From: Hymenobacter sp. BT559
GTDB lineage: Bacteria > Bacteroidota > Bacteroidia > Cytophagales > Hymenobacteraceae
Length of the DNA stretch: 64,000 bases
Reading direction: 5' to 3'
Assembly: GCF_016427535.1 (NCBI RefSeq)
Contig: NZ_JAELXV010000002.1
Coordinates: forward strand, 930,001-994,000
The translations under genes were made by a program, and so were the position numbers. Below are positions 33,798 through 42,058 of this stretch, piece after piece. The first letter of the stretch is position 1, and each line of letters begins with the position of its first letter. Under the pieces are notes generated by a model, which ran no database searches, was not told where the DNA came from, and saw only the letters and a program-made list of their open reading frames with translations.

Positions 33798-34895
33798 CTA
33801 CCACCACTGCTTGATTTCGGGGATGATACCGGTCGTGATGAGGCCGCCCGTCAGCAAGATATTGAAGATGGCCAGCGGGATAAGGATAGTCCAGCCGAGG
33901 CGCATCAATTGGTCATAGCGGAAGCGTGGCAAAGTCCAACGCACCCACATGAAGAAGAAAATGAACGCGAAAATTTTGGCGAAAACCGCAACTACCCCTA
34001 GGATAGCAATGATATTCTGCGCGGCATCAATAGAGAGGCCTTGCGAAGAAGACAGCCAACTGCGGAGCTCGTATTGGAAAGGGAAGTTGAAGCCACCAAA
34101 GTAGATAACGCTCATCACGGCCGAAGCCACGAATACGTTTACATACTCGGCAAAAAGGTACAGGCCCATCTTCATCGAGCTATACTCGGTGTGGTAGCCG
34201 CCTACTAGCTCCGTCTCGCACTCAGGCAAGTCGAAAGGCGTGCGGTTAGTTTCGGCAAAGGCGCAAACGATGAAGATGATGAAGCCTAGGGGCTGTTTCA
34301 CCACGTTCCAGAAGTGCCACTCGCCGGGCACCGATTGTTGCAAAGTGATGTCGCGCAGCGAGAGCGAACCCGACATCATGAGCACCGCAATCAGAGCCAA
34401 GCCCATCGCCAGTTCGTAGCTAATGTTCTGCGAAGCAGCACGGATAGCACCTAGGAGCGAGAATTTGTTATTGGAAGCCCAGCCGCCAATCATGATGCCA
34501 TAGACACCCAGCGACACGATACCGAACACGTAGAGCATGCCCACGTTGATTTCAATACCTTGCAGGTGCACGACGGTCTCGCCAAACTTGAGGAAATTAC
34601 CAAACGGAATAACGGCCGACGACATCAGCGCTGTTATCATCGCTAAGCAGGGGCCGAAGATGAACAGCGCTTTGTTGGCGCCGCTCGGGAAGAATTCTTC
34701 CTTCGTGAAAAGCTTTACAGCATCGGCCAGCGGCTGCACAATACCAAAAGGCCCAGCGCGGTCGGGGCCTACGCGGTCTTGCAGAAACGCGGCAATTACG
34801 CGCTCGGCGTAGGTACAGTAGGTGGCAATGAGCAGCGAAATGCCGAACACTACCAGAATAACGAGGCCTTGCCAGCCTAAAGATTCGAGAGACAT
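33798..34895 (-). CDS. nuoH: NADH-quinone oxidoreductase subunit H
   Basis: 365 aa, about eight helices. Quinone-site segments visible: ERVIAAFLQDRVGPDRAGPFG near 32-51 and AFAETNRTPFDLPECETELVGGYHTEY near 217-243. Links the quinone chamber to the proton channels. The start is 18 bp after the nuoG stop. Confidence 0.95.
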   Translation of the reverse strand: MSLESLGWQGLVILVVFGISLLIATYCTYAERVIAAFLQDRVGPDRAGPFGIVQPLADAVKLFTKEEFFPSGANKALFIFGPCLAMITALMSSAVIPFGNFLKFGETVVHLQGIEINVGMLYVFGIVSLGVYGIMIGGWASNNKFSLLGAIRAASQNISYELAMGLALIAVLMMSGSLSLRDITLQQSVPGEWHFWNVVKQPLGFIIFIVCAFAETNRTPFDLPECETELVGGYHTEYSSMKMGLYLFAEYVNVFVASAVMSVIYFGGFNFPFQYELRSWLSSSQGLSIDAAQNIIAILGVVAVFAKIFAFIFFFMWVRWTLPRFRYDQLMRLGWTILIPLAIFNILLTGGLITTGIIPEIKQWW

Positions 34896-34913
34896 ACAGT
34901 AGAAACTATCAGC

Positions 34914-35939
34914 TTAGAAGGAGGTGCCGTTGGGACCACCCAGTTTCAGCGGCGGGTTTTTCTCTAGCTCACGCACGGTGCTTTCGGGTAGGTCCGCAAT
35001 CACTTGTGGATTGATTACCGGCAGCTCGTAGTGGTTGGCCGAAATAACCGACGAGCGGTCGATGTGCGCCGGGCCTTCAATAACCCAATCCGAAGTTTCC
35101 TTCTTCTCGAAGCGGCACTCGTTGCAAATCCACTCCTTCACTTCGCCATATTCGTCCTTGCGGGCGGTTACGCGCAGCACGTCCTTGCCTTTGTACCACA
35201 GCGTTACGCGGCCGGCGCATTTCTCGTGGCCACAGTCGCGGTGCGCGTTCACCGGCTTAGTAAACCACACGCGCTGCTTAAAGCGGAAAGTTTTGTCAGT
35301 GAGGGCGCCCACTGGGCACACGTCAATGACGTTGCCGCTGAAGTCCTTGTCAATCGAGTTCTCGATGTAGGTGCCAATCTCCGCAGCATCGCCGCGGCCC
35401 AGTACGCCGTGCACGCGGCCTTCGGTAAGCTGGTCGGCGGTATACACGCAACGGTAGCACAAGATGCAGCGCGTCATGTGCAACTGCACGTAGGGGCCGA
35501 TATCGATTTTCTCGAAGGTGCGGCGCTCTTCCTCGTAGCGCGTGGTGCTCACGCCGTGCTCGTAAGCGAAGTTCTGAAGGTCGCACTCGCCAGCCTGGTC
35601 GCACACCGGGCAGTCGAGCGGGTGGTTGATAAGCAGCATCTCCACGATGCCTTTGCGCACATCGAGTACTTGCTGGCTAGTAGTATTTTCTACTACCATA
35701 CCATCCTGCACCGGCGTAATGCACGAAGCTACAAGCTTCGGCATGGGGCGCGGGTCTTTGGTCGAACCGGCCGCTACGCGCACCAGGCAAGCGCGACATT
35801 TGCCGCCACTACCTTTAAGGGGCGTGTAGTAGCACATAGCAGGCGGTACCACACCACCGCCAATTTTGCGGGCTGCGTTAAGGATAGTAGTGCCATCTGG
35901 CACTTCCACCTCTATTCCGTCAAAAGTTATTTTAGCCAT
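34914..35939 (-). CDS. nuoG: NuoG-type iron-sulfur subunit, short form
   Basis: 341 aa, against about 700-900 for classical NuoG. The 2Fe-2S domain (MCYYTPLKGSGGKCRACLV), the HxxxC-type and CxxCxxC sites (HPLDCPVCDQAGECDLQN, CILCYRCVYTADQ, DVCPVGALTDK) and a further Cys-rich segment (DCGHEKCAGR, CNECRFEKKE) are present; the molybdopterin-oxidoreductase-like domain is missing. The frame is intact, so this looks like a natural short subunit, as is common in this lineage, rather than a broken gene. Electron wire of complex I. Confidence 0.9.
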   Translation of the reverse strand: MAKITFDGIEVEVPDGTTILNAARKIGGGVVPPAMCYYTPLKGSGGKCRACLVRVAAGSTKDPRPMPKLVASCITPVQDGMVVENTTSQQVLDVRKGIVEMLLINHPLDCPVCDQAGECDLQNFAYEHGVSTTRYEEERRTFEKIDIGPYVQLHMTRCILCYRCVYTADQLTEGRVHGVLGRGDAAEIGTYIENSIDKDFSGNVIDVCPVGALTDKTFRFKQRVWFTKPVNAHRDCGHEKCAGRVTLWYKGKDVLRVTARKDEYGEVKEWICNECRFEKKETSDWVIEGPAHIDRSSVISANHYELPVINPQVIADLPESTVRELEKNPPLKLGGPNGTSF

Positions 35940-35962
35940 TAGAATAGCTGCTGATATACGTT

Positions 35963-36070
35963 TGTCATCCTGAGCTTGCGAAGGACCTTATCACGCGCGC
36001 ATCATTGGACTTGTAATGGGTGCGACGAAAGCAGCCGTGATAAGATGCTTCTTTCGGTACGCAAGATGAG
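35963..36070. repeat. Palindromic element between nuoF and nuoG, right end degenerate
   Basis: Starts TGTCATCCTGAGCTTGCGAAG and carries the conserved core GCAGCCGTGATAAGATGCTTC; the right terminal arm has decayed. Confidence 0.85.
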
Positions 36071-36083
36071 GCATAACAGAAGG

Positions 36084-37421
36084 TTAAGCCATTACTAGGT
36101 TGCCGCGGTACACGGCACCGGGTGCAGTAGCTTCTTTCGGGTGCGTCACGTGCCACTCAAACTCATCGCGGAAGTGGCGCACGGCGGCGGCTACTGGCCA
36201 CGCAGCGGCTTCGCCGAGCGGGCAAATGGTATTGCCCTCAATCTGCTTGGCCACACTCACAATCAGGTCGATGTCGTGCATCGAGCCGTGGCCATGTTCG
36301 AGGCGGTGCAGTACTTTTTCGAGCCAGCCCGTACCCTCGCGGCAGGGCGAGCACTGCCCACAGCTTTCGTGGTGGTAGAAGCGCGAGAAGTTCCAGGTAT
36401 TCTTCACGATGCACGTGGTCTCGTCCATAGCAATGAAGCCACCCGAACCTAGCATGGTGCCTGTCACGAAGCCCCCATCGCTCAGCGACTCGTAAGTCAT
36501 CAAGCGCGGTTCACCCGCCGCAGTTTTGAGAATCAATTCCTTGGGCAGAATTGGCACTGATGAGCCCCCGGCCACTACGGCCTTCAACTCGCGGCCTTTC
36601 CAGATACCACCGCAGTACTCATCCGAGTAGATGAATTCTTCGACCGGCACACCCAGCTCCAGCTCGTAGATGCCGGGCTTGTTAAGGTGGCCACAAGCCG
36701 AGAATAGCTTGGTGCCGGTGCTGCGGCCCACGCCAATTTTGGCGTATTCATCGCCACCCATGTTCAGGATGGGTACGACGGTAGCAATGCTCTCCACGTT
36801 ATTAACCACCGTGGGGCGGGCGTACAAACCTTGCACAGCCGGGAATGGAGGCTTATTGCGCGGGTTGCCACGCTTGCCTTCCAGCGATTCTAGCAACGCG
36901 GTTTCTTCACCGCAGATATAAGCGCCTCCACCTGGATGCACGTGCAAGTCAAGTGAGTAGCCTGAGCCTAGGATGTTTTCACCTAAGAAGCCAGCGGCAT
37001 AAGCCTCGGCAATAGCTTTCTCCAGAATGCGCAATACATACAAGAGCTCGCCGCGGATGTAGATATAGCTCGTGCGGGCACCTAGGGCGTAGCTACCCGC
37101 AATCATGCCCTCAATGAGCAAGTGCGGTAGCTTCGACATCAGGTAACGGTCCTTGAAAGTGCCTGGCTCCGACTCGTCGGCGTTGCACACCAAGTAGCGC
37201 GGCACGCCCTCGGGCTTAGCGAGGAAGCTCCACTTCATACCCGTAGGGAAGCCAGCGCCGCCGCGCCCACGTAGGCCCGACTTTTTTACTTCTTCCACTA
37301 CCTCTTCGGGCGTCATTTTCAGCGCCTTTTCCACGGCGCGGTAGCCGCCGTGCTTACGGTATACCGCGAAGGTTTCGATACCTTCGACGTTGACGTGTTC
37401 AGTTAATAGCTTGCGTCCCAT
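36084..37421 (-). CDS. nuoF: NADH-quinone oxidoreductase subunit F
   Basis: 445 aa. NADH/FMN site GLRGRGGAGFPTGMKW near 51-66, the NADESEPGTFKDR segment, and the 4Fe-4S ligands SCGQCSPCREGT near 354-365 with a distant Cys in NTICPLGE. Entry point for NADH electrons. 19 bp after nuoE. Confidence 0.96.
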   Translation of the reverse strand: MGRKLLTEHVNVEGIETFAVYRKHGGYRAVEKALKMTPEEVVEEVKKSGLRGRGGAGFPTGMKWSFLAKPEGVPRYLVCNADESEPGTFKDRYLMSKLPHLLIEGMIAGSYALGARTSYIYIRGELLYVLRILEKAIAEAYAAGFLGENILGSGYSLDLHVHPGGGAYICGEETALLESLEGKRGNPRNKPPFPAVQGLYARPTVVNNVESIATVVPILNMGGDEYAKIGVGRSTGTKLFSACGHLNKPGIYELELGVPVEEFIYSDEYCGGIWKGRELKAVVAGGSSVPILPKELILKTAAGEPRLMTYESLSDGGFVTGTMLGSGGFIAMDETTCIVKNTWNFSRFYHHESCGQCSPCREGTGWLEKVLHRLEHGHGSMHDIDLIVSVAKQIEGNTICPLGEAAAWPVAAAVRHFRDEFEWHVTHPKEATAPGAVYRGNLVMA

Positions 37422-37440
37422 AATATTAACCTTTTAGCTA

Positions 37441-38013
37441 TTAGTTATTTTGTAAAGAGGTTGGCAAGCCATTTTCTTCCCAAGGCAGAATAGGCCGGTG
37501 CACAAGGCCGCGGAGCTCATTGAGCATGGCGTTCACGTTTTCTTCCGTGTCAAGCGACTCGTAATATTTCTCCCGTACTTGCACTACTGGGGCAAAGCCG
37601 CAAGCGGCCAGGCATTCTACTTCTTTCAGCGTGAACAAGCCATCGGGGGAAGTGCCGCCCACTTGTGCACCCGTAATGCGCTCTAGGTGAGCCGTAAGCT
37701 CATCGGAGCCGCGCAGCATGCAAGGGCCCGTGCGGCAGATTTCCAGCACGTGCTTGCCAACCGGCTTAAGGTTGAACATCGTGTAAAACGTGCTCACCTC
37801 GTATACCTCGATAGGCCGCAGGCCTAGGGTTTCAGCCACCAGGTCTTGTACCTCGGGGCTTACCCAGCCACCAAACTCGGCCTGTGCAATGTGCAGCACG
37901 GGCAGCAAGGTCGACTTCTTGCGGTCGTCGGGGTAGTGCGTGAGCAATCGCTTAATCTCGGCCTGGGCAGCGGGTGAAAACTGAGGTTTGGCGGCGGGGG
38001 TGGTCGGCTCCAT
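37441..38013 (-). CDS. nuoE: NADH-quinone oxidoreductase subunit E
   Basis: 190 aa from ATG 38013 (MEPTTPAAK). An in-frame start at 38148 would overlap nuoD by over 100 bp and adds residues without family character. Thioredoxin-like 2Fe-2S domain: ICRTGPCMLRG and VECLAACGFAPVVQV supply the four Cys. 23 bp after nuoD. Confidence 0.93.
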   Translation of the reverse strand: MEPTTPAAKPQFSPAAQAEIKRLLTHYPDDRKKSTLLPVLHIAQAEFGGWVSPEVQDLVAETLGLRPIEVYEVSTFYTMFNLKPVGKHVLEICRTGPCMLRGSDELTAHLERITGAQVGGTSPDGLFTLKEVECLAACGFAPVVQVREKYYESLDTEENVNAMLNELRGLVHRPILPWEENGLPTSLQNN

Positions 38014-38036
38014 ATCGGGTACTTTCAACTTAAAAA

Positions 38037-39299
38037 CTAGGCGTCTAGCTCGCCGGCAATCACGTTCATCGACGACAGAATAACAATGGCGTCGGAAAGG
38101 CTCGTGCCCACTACCATCTCCGAATAAGCTTGGTAGTAGATGAAGCACGGCCGGCGGAAGTGCAAGCGGTAAGGCGTGCGGCCCCCGTCCGAAATCAGAT
38201 AGAACCCGAGCTCGCCGTTGCCACCCTCTACCGAGTGGTACACTTCACCTACCGGCGCTTCAATCTCACCCATGATGATTTTGAAGTGGTAAATCAGCGC
38301 CTCCATGTTCTTGTACACGGCCTGCTTGGGAGGCAGGTAGTAGTGCGGCGCATCGGCGTGGAACGGGCCTTCGGGCAACCGGTCAAGCGCCTGATTAATA
38401 ATGCGCAAGCTCTGCCAAATCTCTTCGTTGCGCACCAGAAAGCGGTCGTACGTGTCGCCGTTGGTGCCTACCGGAATGTCGAACTCAAAATCCTCGTAGC
38501 TCGAGTAGGGGTTCATCACCCGCACGTCGTAGTCTACGCCCGCGGCCCGCAGGTTGGGGCCAGTAAAGCCGTAGTTCAACGCTTTCTCCGCCGTAATGGG
38601 GCCCACGTTTACCACGCGGTCCATGAAAATGCGGTTGCGGTTGAACATCGACTCAAACTCTTTCATTACAGCCGGGAACTCCTTCAGCCACTTGCGCAGC
38701 TTTTCGATGGCTACCGGCGAGAAGTCACGCTCCATGCCGCCTACGCGCCCCATGTTGGTGGTTAGGCGCGAGCCGCAGACTTCTTCGTAAATCTCGTAAA
38801 TCTTCTCGCGCTCCTGAAACACGTAGAGGAAGCCCGTGAAGGCGCCCGTGTCTACCCCTAGGATGGAGTTGCAAATGAGGTGGTCGGCGATACGGGCCAA
38901 CTCCATCATTATCACGCGCATATACTGTGCACGCTTCGGTACTTGCACCCCTAGAAGCTTCTCTACCGTCATGTGCCAGCCCATGTTGTTGATGGGCGAC
39001 GAGCAGTAGTTCATGCGGTCGGTGAGCGGCGTAATCTGGTAGAACGGCCGCCGCTCGGCAATCTTCTCAAACGCACGGTGGATGTAACCGATAGTCGGCA
39101 CGCCCGAGATAATGCGCTCACCATCCATTTGCAGGATGTTTTGGAAAATGCCGTGCGTAGCCGGGTGCGTAGGACCTAGGTTAAGGGTCGTTAGCTCCTG
39201 CGAGAAGTCATTGAGCGTAGGCACCAACTGGCCGCCCTGCTGCTCCTGGGCTTCCTGAATAATCTTATGAGTCCCTGCTAGGGTGTCGTTTACTGCCAT
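38037..39299 (-). CDS. nuoD: NADH-quinone oxidoreductase subunit D
   Basis: 420 aa. Starts of the 49-kDa family are clear: LNLGPTHPATHGIFQNILQ, GYIHRAFEKIAE and the C-terminal GGRTPYRLHFRRPCF and NVIAGELDA. Forms the quinone-reduction chamber with NuoB. Not fused to NuoC; a palindromic element lies between the two genes. Confidence 0.95.
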   Translation of the reverse strand: MAVNDTLAGTHKIIQEAQEQQGGQLVPTLNDFSQELTTLNLGPTHPATHGIFQNILQMDGERIISGVPTIGYIHRAFEKIAERRPFYQITPLTDRMNYCSSPINNMGWHMTVEKLLGVQVPKRAQYMRVIMMELARIADHLICNSILGVDTGAFTGFLYVFQEREKIYEIYEEVCGSRLTTNMGRVGGMERDFSPVAIEKLRKWLKEFPAVMKEFESMFNRNRIFMDRVVNVGPITAEKALNYGFTGPNLRAAGVDYDVRVMNPYSSYEDFEFDIPVGTNGDTYDRFLVRNEEIWQSLRIINQALDRLPEGPFHADAPHYYLPPKQAVYKNMEALIYHFKIIMGEIEAPVGEVYHSVEGGNGELGFYLISDGGRTPYRLHFRRPCFIYYQAYSEMVVGTSLSDAIVILSSMNVIAGELDA

Positions 39300-39308
39300 T
39301 ATGCGCTA

Positions 39309-39414
39309 TGTCATGCTGAGCCCGCGAAGCATCTTATCAGGTTCGCTTAACTCGGATAGTAACTAATTCTGACGAAGGCAGCCGTGATAAGATGCTTCCT
39401 TCGTCAGCATGACA
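39309..39414. repeat. Palindromic element between nuoC and nuoD
   Basis: 106 bp. Outer arms TGTCATGCTGA / TCAGCATGACA, inner arms GAAGCATCTTATCA / TGATAAGATGCTTC. Same core GGCAGCCGTGATAAGATGCTT as 33053-33158. Confidence 0.92.
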
Positions 39415-39425
39415 ATCTATAGAAA

Positions 39426-39995
39426 TTAGCGACCGAAGAAGAGGTCGGTTTTGTCTTCGCGGGTGCCATCTTCGAGCGGGTACTGCCGGCGCATGGGGTG
39501 ATAGTCCATGTCCTCCACATTCAGAATGCGGCGTAGGTTGGGGTGGCCGGTGAAGATGATACCAAAGAAATCGTAGGCTTCACGCTCCATCCAGTTGGCG
39601 GTGGCGTAGAGGTCCGTAAGGGTAGGCACTACCGGGTCGGCCAACGGGAAGAAAATCTTGATGCGCAGGCGAACATTGTGCACTAGGCTGTGCAAGTGGT
39701 ATATCATCCCAAGCTCCTGGTTTAGGTTCTCGGGGTAGTTGATACCGCACATCGTAGTCAGGAAGTGGAATTTTAGCTCCGTATCCTGCTGCAAGCCCGC
39801 AATAATATTGTGAATGTGCTCGCGCTTCGTCGTCACAGTCAGCAAGCCATAGGGCTCCTCCACATCCGTAAATGTAGACTCGCCAAACAGGCGATGCAGC
39901 AGGGCTAATACCTGCGCGTTTTGCTGAGTGGTAGGGTCTTGGGCAGCGGCAGTTTCCTGAGCAGCAGTAGATTCTTCTTTGGTTGGGTCAGCCAT
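39426..39995 (-). CDS. nuoC: NADH-quinone oxidoreductase subunit C
   Basis: 189 aa. A Gln/Thr/Ala-rich N-terminal tail of about 30 residues precedes the 30-kDa domain; signature NWMEREAYDFFGIIFTGHPNLRRIL near 133-157 and PLEDGTREDKTDLFFGR at the end. Peripheral-arm scaffold subunit. Confidence 0.93.
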   Translation of the reverse strand: MADPTKEESTAAQETAAAQDPTTQQNAQVLALLHRLFGESTFTDVEEPYGLLTVTTKREHIHNIIAGLQQDTELKFHFLTTMCGINYPENLNQELGMIYHLHSLVHNVRLRIKIFFPLADPVVPTLTDLYATANWMEREAYDFFGIIFTGHPNLRRILNVEDMDYHPMRRQYPLEDGTREDKTDLFFGR

Positions 39996-40002
39996 TGGGC
40001 TT

Positions 40003-40079
40003 CTGGTTTTCGGTTTTTGGTTTTCGGTTCTCGGTGATTCGCTTGAAAGCCAACAACCGAAAACCAGTTACCAAAAACC
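40003..40079. repeat. Nested inverted repeat between nuoB and nuoC
   Basis: CTGGTTTTCGGTT (40003-40015) pairs with AACCGAAAACCAG (40055-40067), and GGTTTTTGG (40012-40020) with CCAAAAACC (40071-40079); the two pairings compete. Confidence 0.7.
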
Positions 40080-40085
40080 AGACAA

Positions 40086-40643
40086 TTACTTGATGTTATA
40101 GGAGGCCAGCAGCGCCTGGTATTCGGGCGAGTTGCGACGGCGGATGCTCTCGTTTTTAGCGAGGTCCTGCACGCGCATCAGGCCGTCGAGCACCTGCTCG
40201 GGGCGGGGCGGACAGCCAGGAATGTACACATCGACCGGAATGATGCGGTCGATGCCTTGCAGCACCGAGTAGGAGTCGAAGATGCCGCCCGAGCAAGCGC
40301 AGGCACCCATAGCCAGTACCCAGCGGGGCTCGGCCATCTGCTCATACACTTGCTTCACGATGGGCGCCATTTTCTTGGCGATGGTACCCATCACCATCAG
40401 CAGGTCGGCCTGGCGGGGCGAGAAGCTAGGACGCTCCGAGCCAAAGCGCGAAATGTCGTAGTGGGCGCCCATGGTAGCCATGAACTCGATGCCGCAGCAC
40501 GAGGTAGCAAAGGGCAGAGGCCACAGCGAGTTAGCGCGGGCGATGCCGACTACTTTCTCGAGCGAGGTAGCAAAGAAGCCAGCGCCTTCGATGCCCTCGG
40601 GGGCCGGCACAGATTTAATTTCAGGAACGCGGGTATCAACCAT
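40086..40643 (-). CDS. nuoB: NADH-quinone oxidoreductase subunit B
   Basis: 185 aa. The N2 cluster ligands are present: ATSCCGIE near 46-53, a Cys in [14 protein letters not shown] and another in [11 protein letters not shown]. Last iron-sulfur cluster before the quinone. 14 bp after nuoA. Confidence 0.96.
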   Translation of the reverse strand: MVDTRVPEIKSVPAPEGIEGAGFFATSLEKVVGIARANSLWPLPFATSCCGIEFMATMGAHYDISRFGSERPSFSPRQADLLMVMGTIAKKMAPIVKQVYEQMAEPRWVLAMGACACSGGIFDSYSVLQGIDRIIPVDVYIPGCPPRPEQVLDGLMRVQDLAKNESIRRRNSPEYQALLASYNIK

Positions 40644-40657
40644 GAGAATAAGTCACT

Positions 40658-41116
40658 TTAGGCAGCCTGGCCAATCTCGGCGGGCTGATTTTTCAACACC
40701 GGTTTTGCCGCGAAAGTTTGGCTAGGCACGGCTTCATTCCAGCGCAGAATACCTTTTTTGATAACGTAGCCAAAACCAGCCATTAGCAAGGCCATGAAGA
40801 TAATCATCTCCACAAAGCCTGCCGTGCCAAGCTGGCGGAAATTCACGGCCCAGGGGTACATGAAAATTACTTCCACGTCGAAGAGCACGAAGAGGATGGC
40901 TGTAAGGAAGTACTTGACCGATATAGGAGTACGAGCGTTGCCCACACTCTCGATACCACACTCAAAGGAGGCATCTTTCACGCGGCTGTGGCGCTTAGGG
41001 CCCACTAGGTGAGACACCACCATGGCGAAGGCGACGAACGCCACGGCTAACCCAAACTGAATGACTATCGGCAGGTAGTCGCTGGGCTGATAAGAAGAAT
41101 TAACGGCAAGAAGCAT
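40658..41116 (-). CDS. nuoA: NADH-quinone oxidoreductase subunit A
   Basis: 152 aa from ATG 41116 (MLLAVNSSY); the frame is open to 41188, but the promoter lies inside that extension. Three helices; KDASFECGIESVGNARTPISVKYFLTAILFVLFDVE is the ND3-type core. The C-terminal tail after residue 125 is longer than usual. First gene of the operon. Confidence 0.93.
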   Translation of the reverse strand: MLLAVNSSYQPSDYLPIVIQFGLAVAFVAFAMVVSHLVGPKRHSRVKDASFECGIESVGNARTPISVKYFLTAILFVLFDVEVIFMYPWAVNFRQLGTAGFVEMIIFMALLMAGFGYVIKKGILRWNEAVPSQTFAAKPVLKNQPAEIGQAA

Positions 41117-41159
41117 AGTAGTCAGCTGATTAGCAAACGGGCGCACTGGCGCGGACAGG

Positions 41160-41191
41160 CAAAGGTACACCCGCGCCGGTTTGGGCAAAAA
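41160..41191 (-). promoter_or_regulatory. Promoter of the nuo operon
   Basis: On the minus strand TTTTTG, 18 bp spacer, TACCTTTG (41167-41160); leader about 40 nt to the nuoA ATG at 41116. Confidence 0.65.
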
Positions 41192-41212
41192 CCCGACCTA
41201 TGAAGCCGTGCT

Positions 41213-41863
41213 CTAATGGGTAGTTTCGGCGGGTTGCGGCACGCTGGGCTCGCCGTTCATGGCCCCGTCGAGATTGCCTCCGTTGAAGTAGTTTTCGGTG
41301 AAAATGCGGTAGCGGTCAAAGATGGAGCGCACCGAGCGCACCAGCACGTACTCGCCCCGAATGCCCTCGGGCACCGTCACGCCTGAGGCGTAGCCGTTCC
41401 AGATGGCGTTGTCGGTATGCGTATCGATGAGCGTGACCATGAGCGTGCCATCGAGGAGTAGCATGCGTTTGGCTAGGTAGCTGTGGCGCTGGTCTTCGGG
41501 CGTCTCGTCGTCTTCAGGGTCATTGTTCTTCACCCAGCGCGTAATGTCTTCCTGCATAAAGCCTGGGAAGCGCATGTCGCCTTCAAACAGCTTGAAGCTG
41601 ACCATGAGGTCGGGATTTTTGCGCGAGTACTTGTAGCCTTGCAGGCGCATGCGCTGGCGCACGGCGTCGCGCAGGGTTTCATTGAGGCGCGTGCTATCGG
41701 CAGTGAGGCCGGCGCTGTTGAGAAAGCCGTAGGTGCGGTAGTGCCGGAAGCGGCCGCGGTAGCTGTAATTGGACTCGATGCGGGCTTCTCGGGAAGTCAG
41801 GCAACTTGATAAGAAACCTAGGCTTAGTAGGCAGATAAGCTGAAGAGTAAGGGTGAGCTTCAT
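41213..41863 (-). CDS. DUF4136 lipoprotein
   Basis: 216 aa from ATG 41863 (MKLTLTLQ); three earlier codons at most make sense. Lipobox FLSSC near residue 21. Body fits DUF4136: FRHYRTYGFLN, LNETLRDAVRQRMRLQGYKYSRKNPDLMVSFKL and GTLMVTLIDTHTDNAIWNG. Outer-membrane or periplasmic lipoprotein of unknown function. Its 3' end lies just upstream of the nuo promoter on the same strand. Confidence 0.8.
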   Translation of the reverse strand: MKLTLTLQLICLLSLGFLSSCLTSREARIESNYSYRGRFRHYRTYGFLNSAGLTADSTRLNETLRDAVRQRMRLQGYKYSRKNPDLMVSFKLFEGDMRFPGFMQEDITRWVKNNDPEDDETPEDQRHSYLAKRMLLLDGTLMVTLIDTHTDNAIWNGYASGVTVPEGIRGEYVLVRSVRSIFDRYRIFTENYFNGGNLDGAMNGEPSVPQPAETTH

Positions 41864-42058
41864 GAGGAACAGGAGGGTAGTAGTAAACAACTCCCTAAGC
41901 TACGCCAAGAAATTCATTTGTTGCACATTGCCCAGCTTGTAAGTGAGTTAACCGTGACCTAGGTGCTCATGCGGAGGTGCCGGTGGCGGTTTTAGCGAGA
42001 AAATAGTTTGTTGCACGAGCCGTTGTAAAGGACGACATGGCTGGCTGCGGCGCGAAGA

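Noticed and set aside
34914..35939. nuoG as a truncated pseudogene
   Set aside because: The frame is intact, all cluster ligands are kept, spacing to nuoH is normal; a natural short form is more likely.
35004..35942. 312-codon open frame on the plus strand opposite nuoG
   Set aside because: Antisense shadow of a clear iron-sulfur protein in a GC-rich genome; no family character, no start signals.
33053..39414. CRISPR array or spaced repeats in the nuo region
   Set aside because: Copies are 2-3 kb apart, palindromic and in separate gene gaps; there are no spacers or cas genes.
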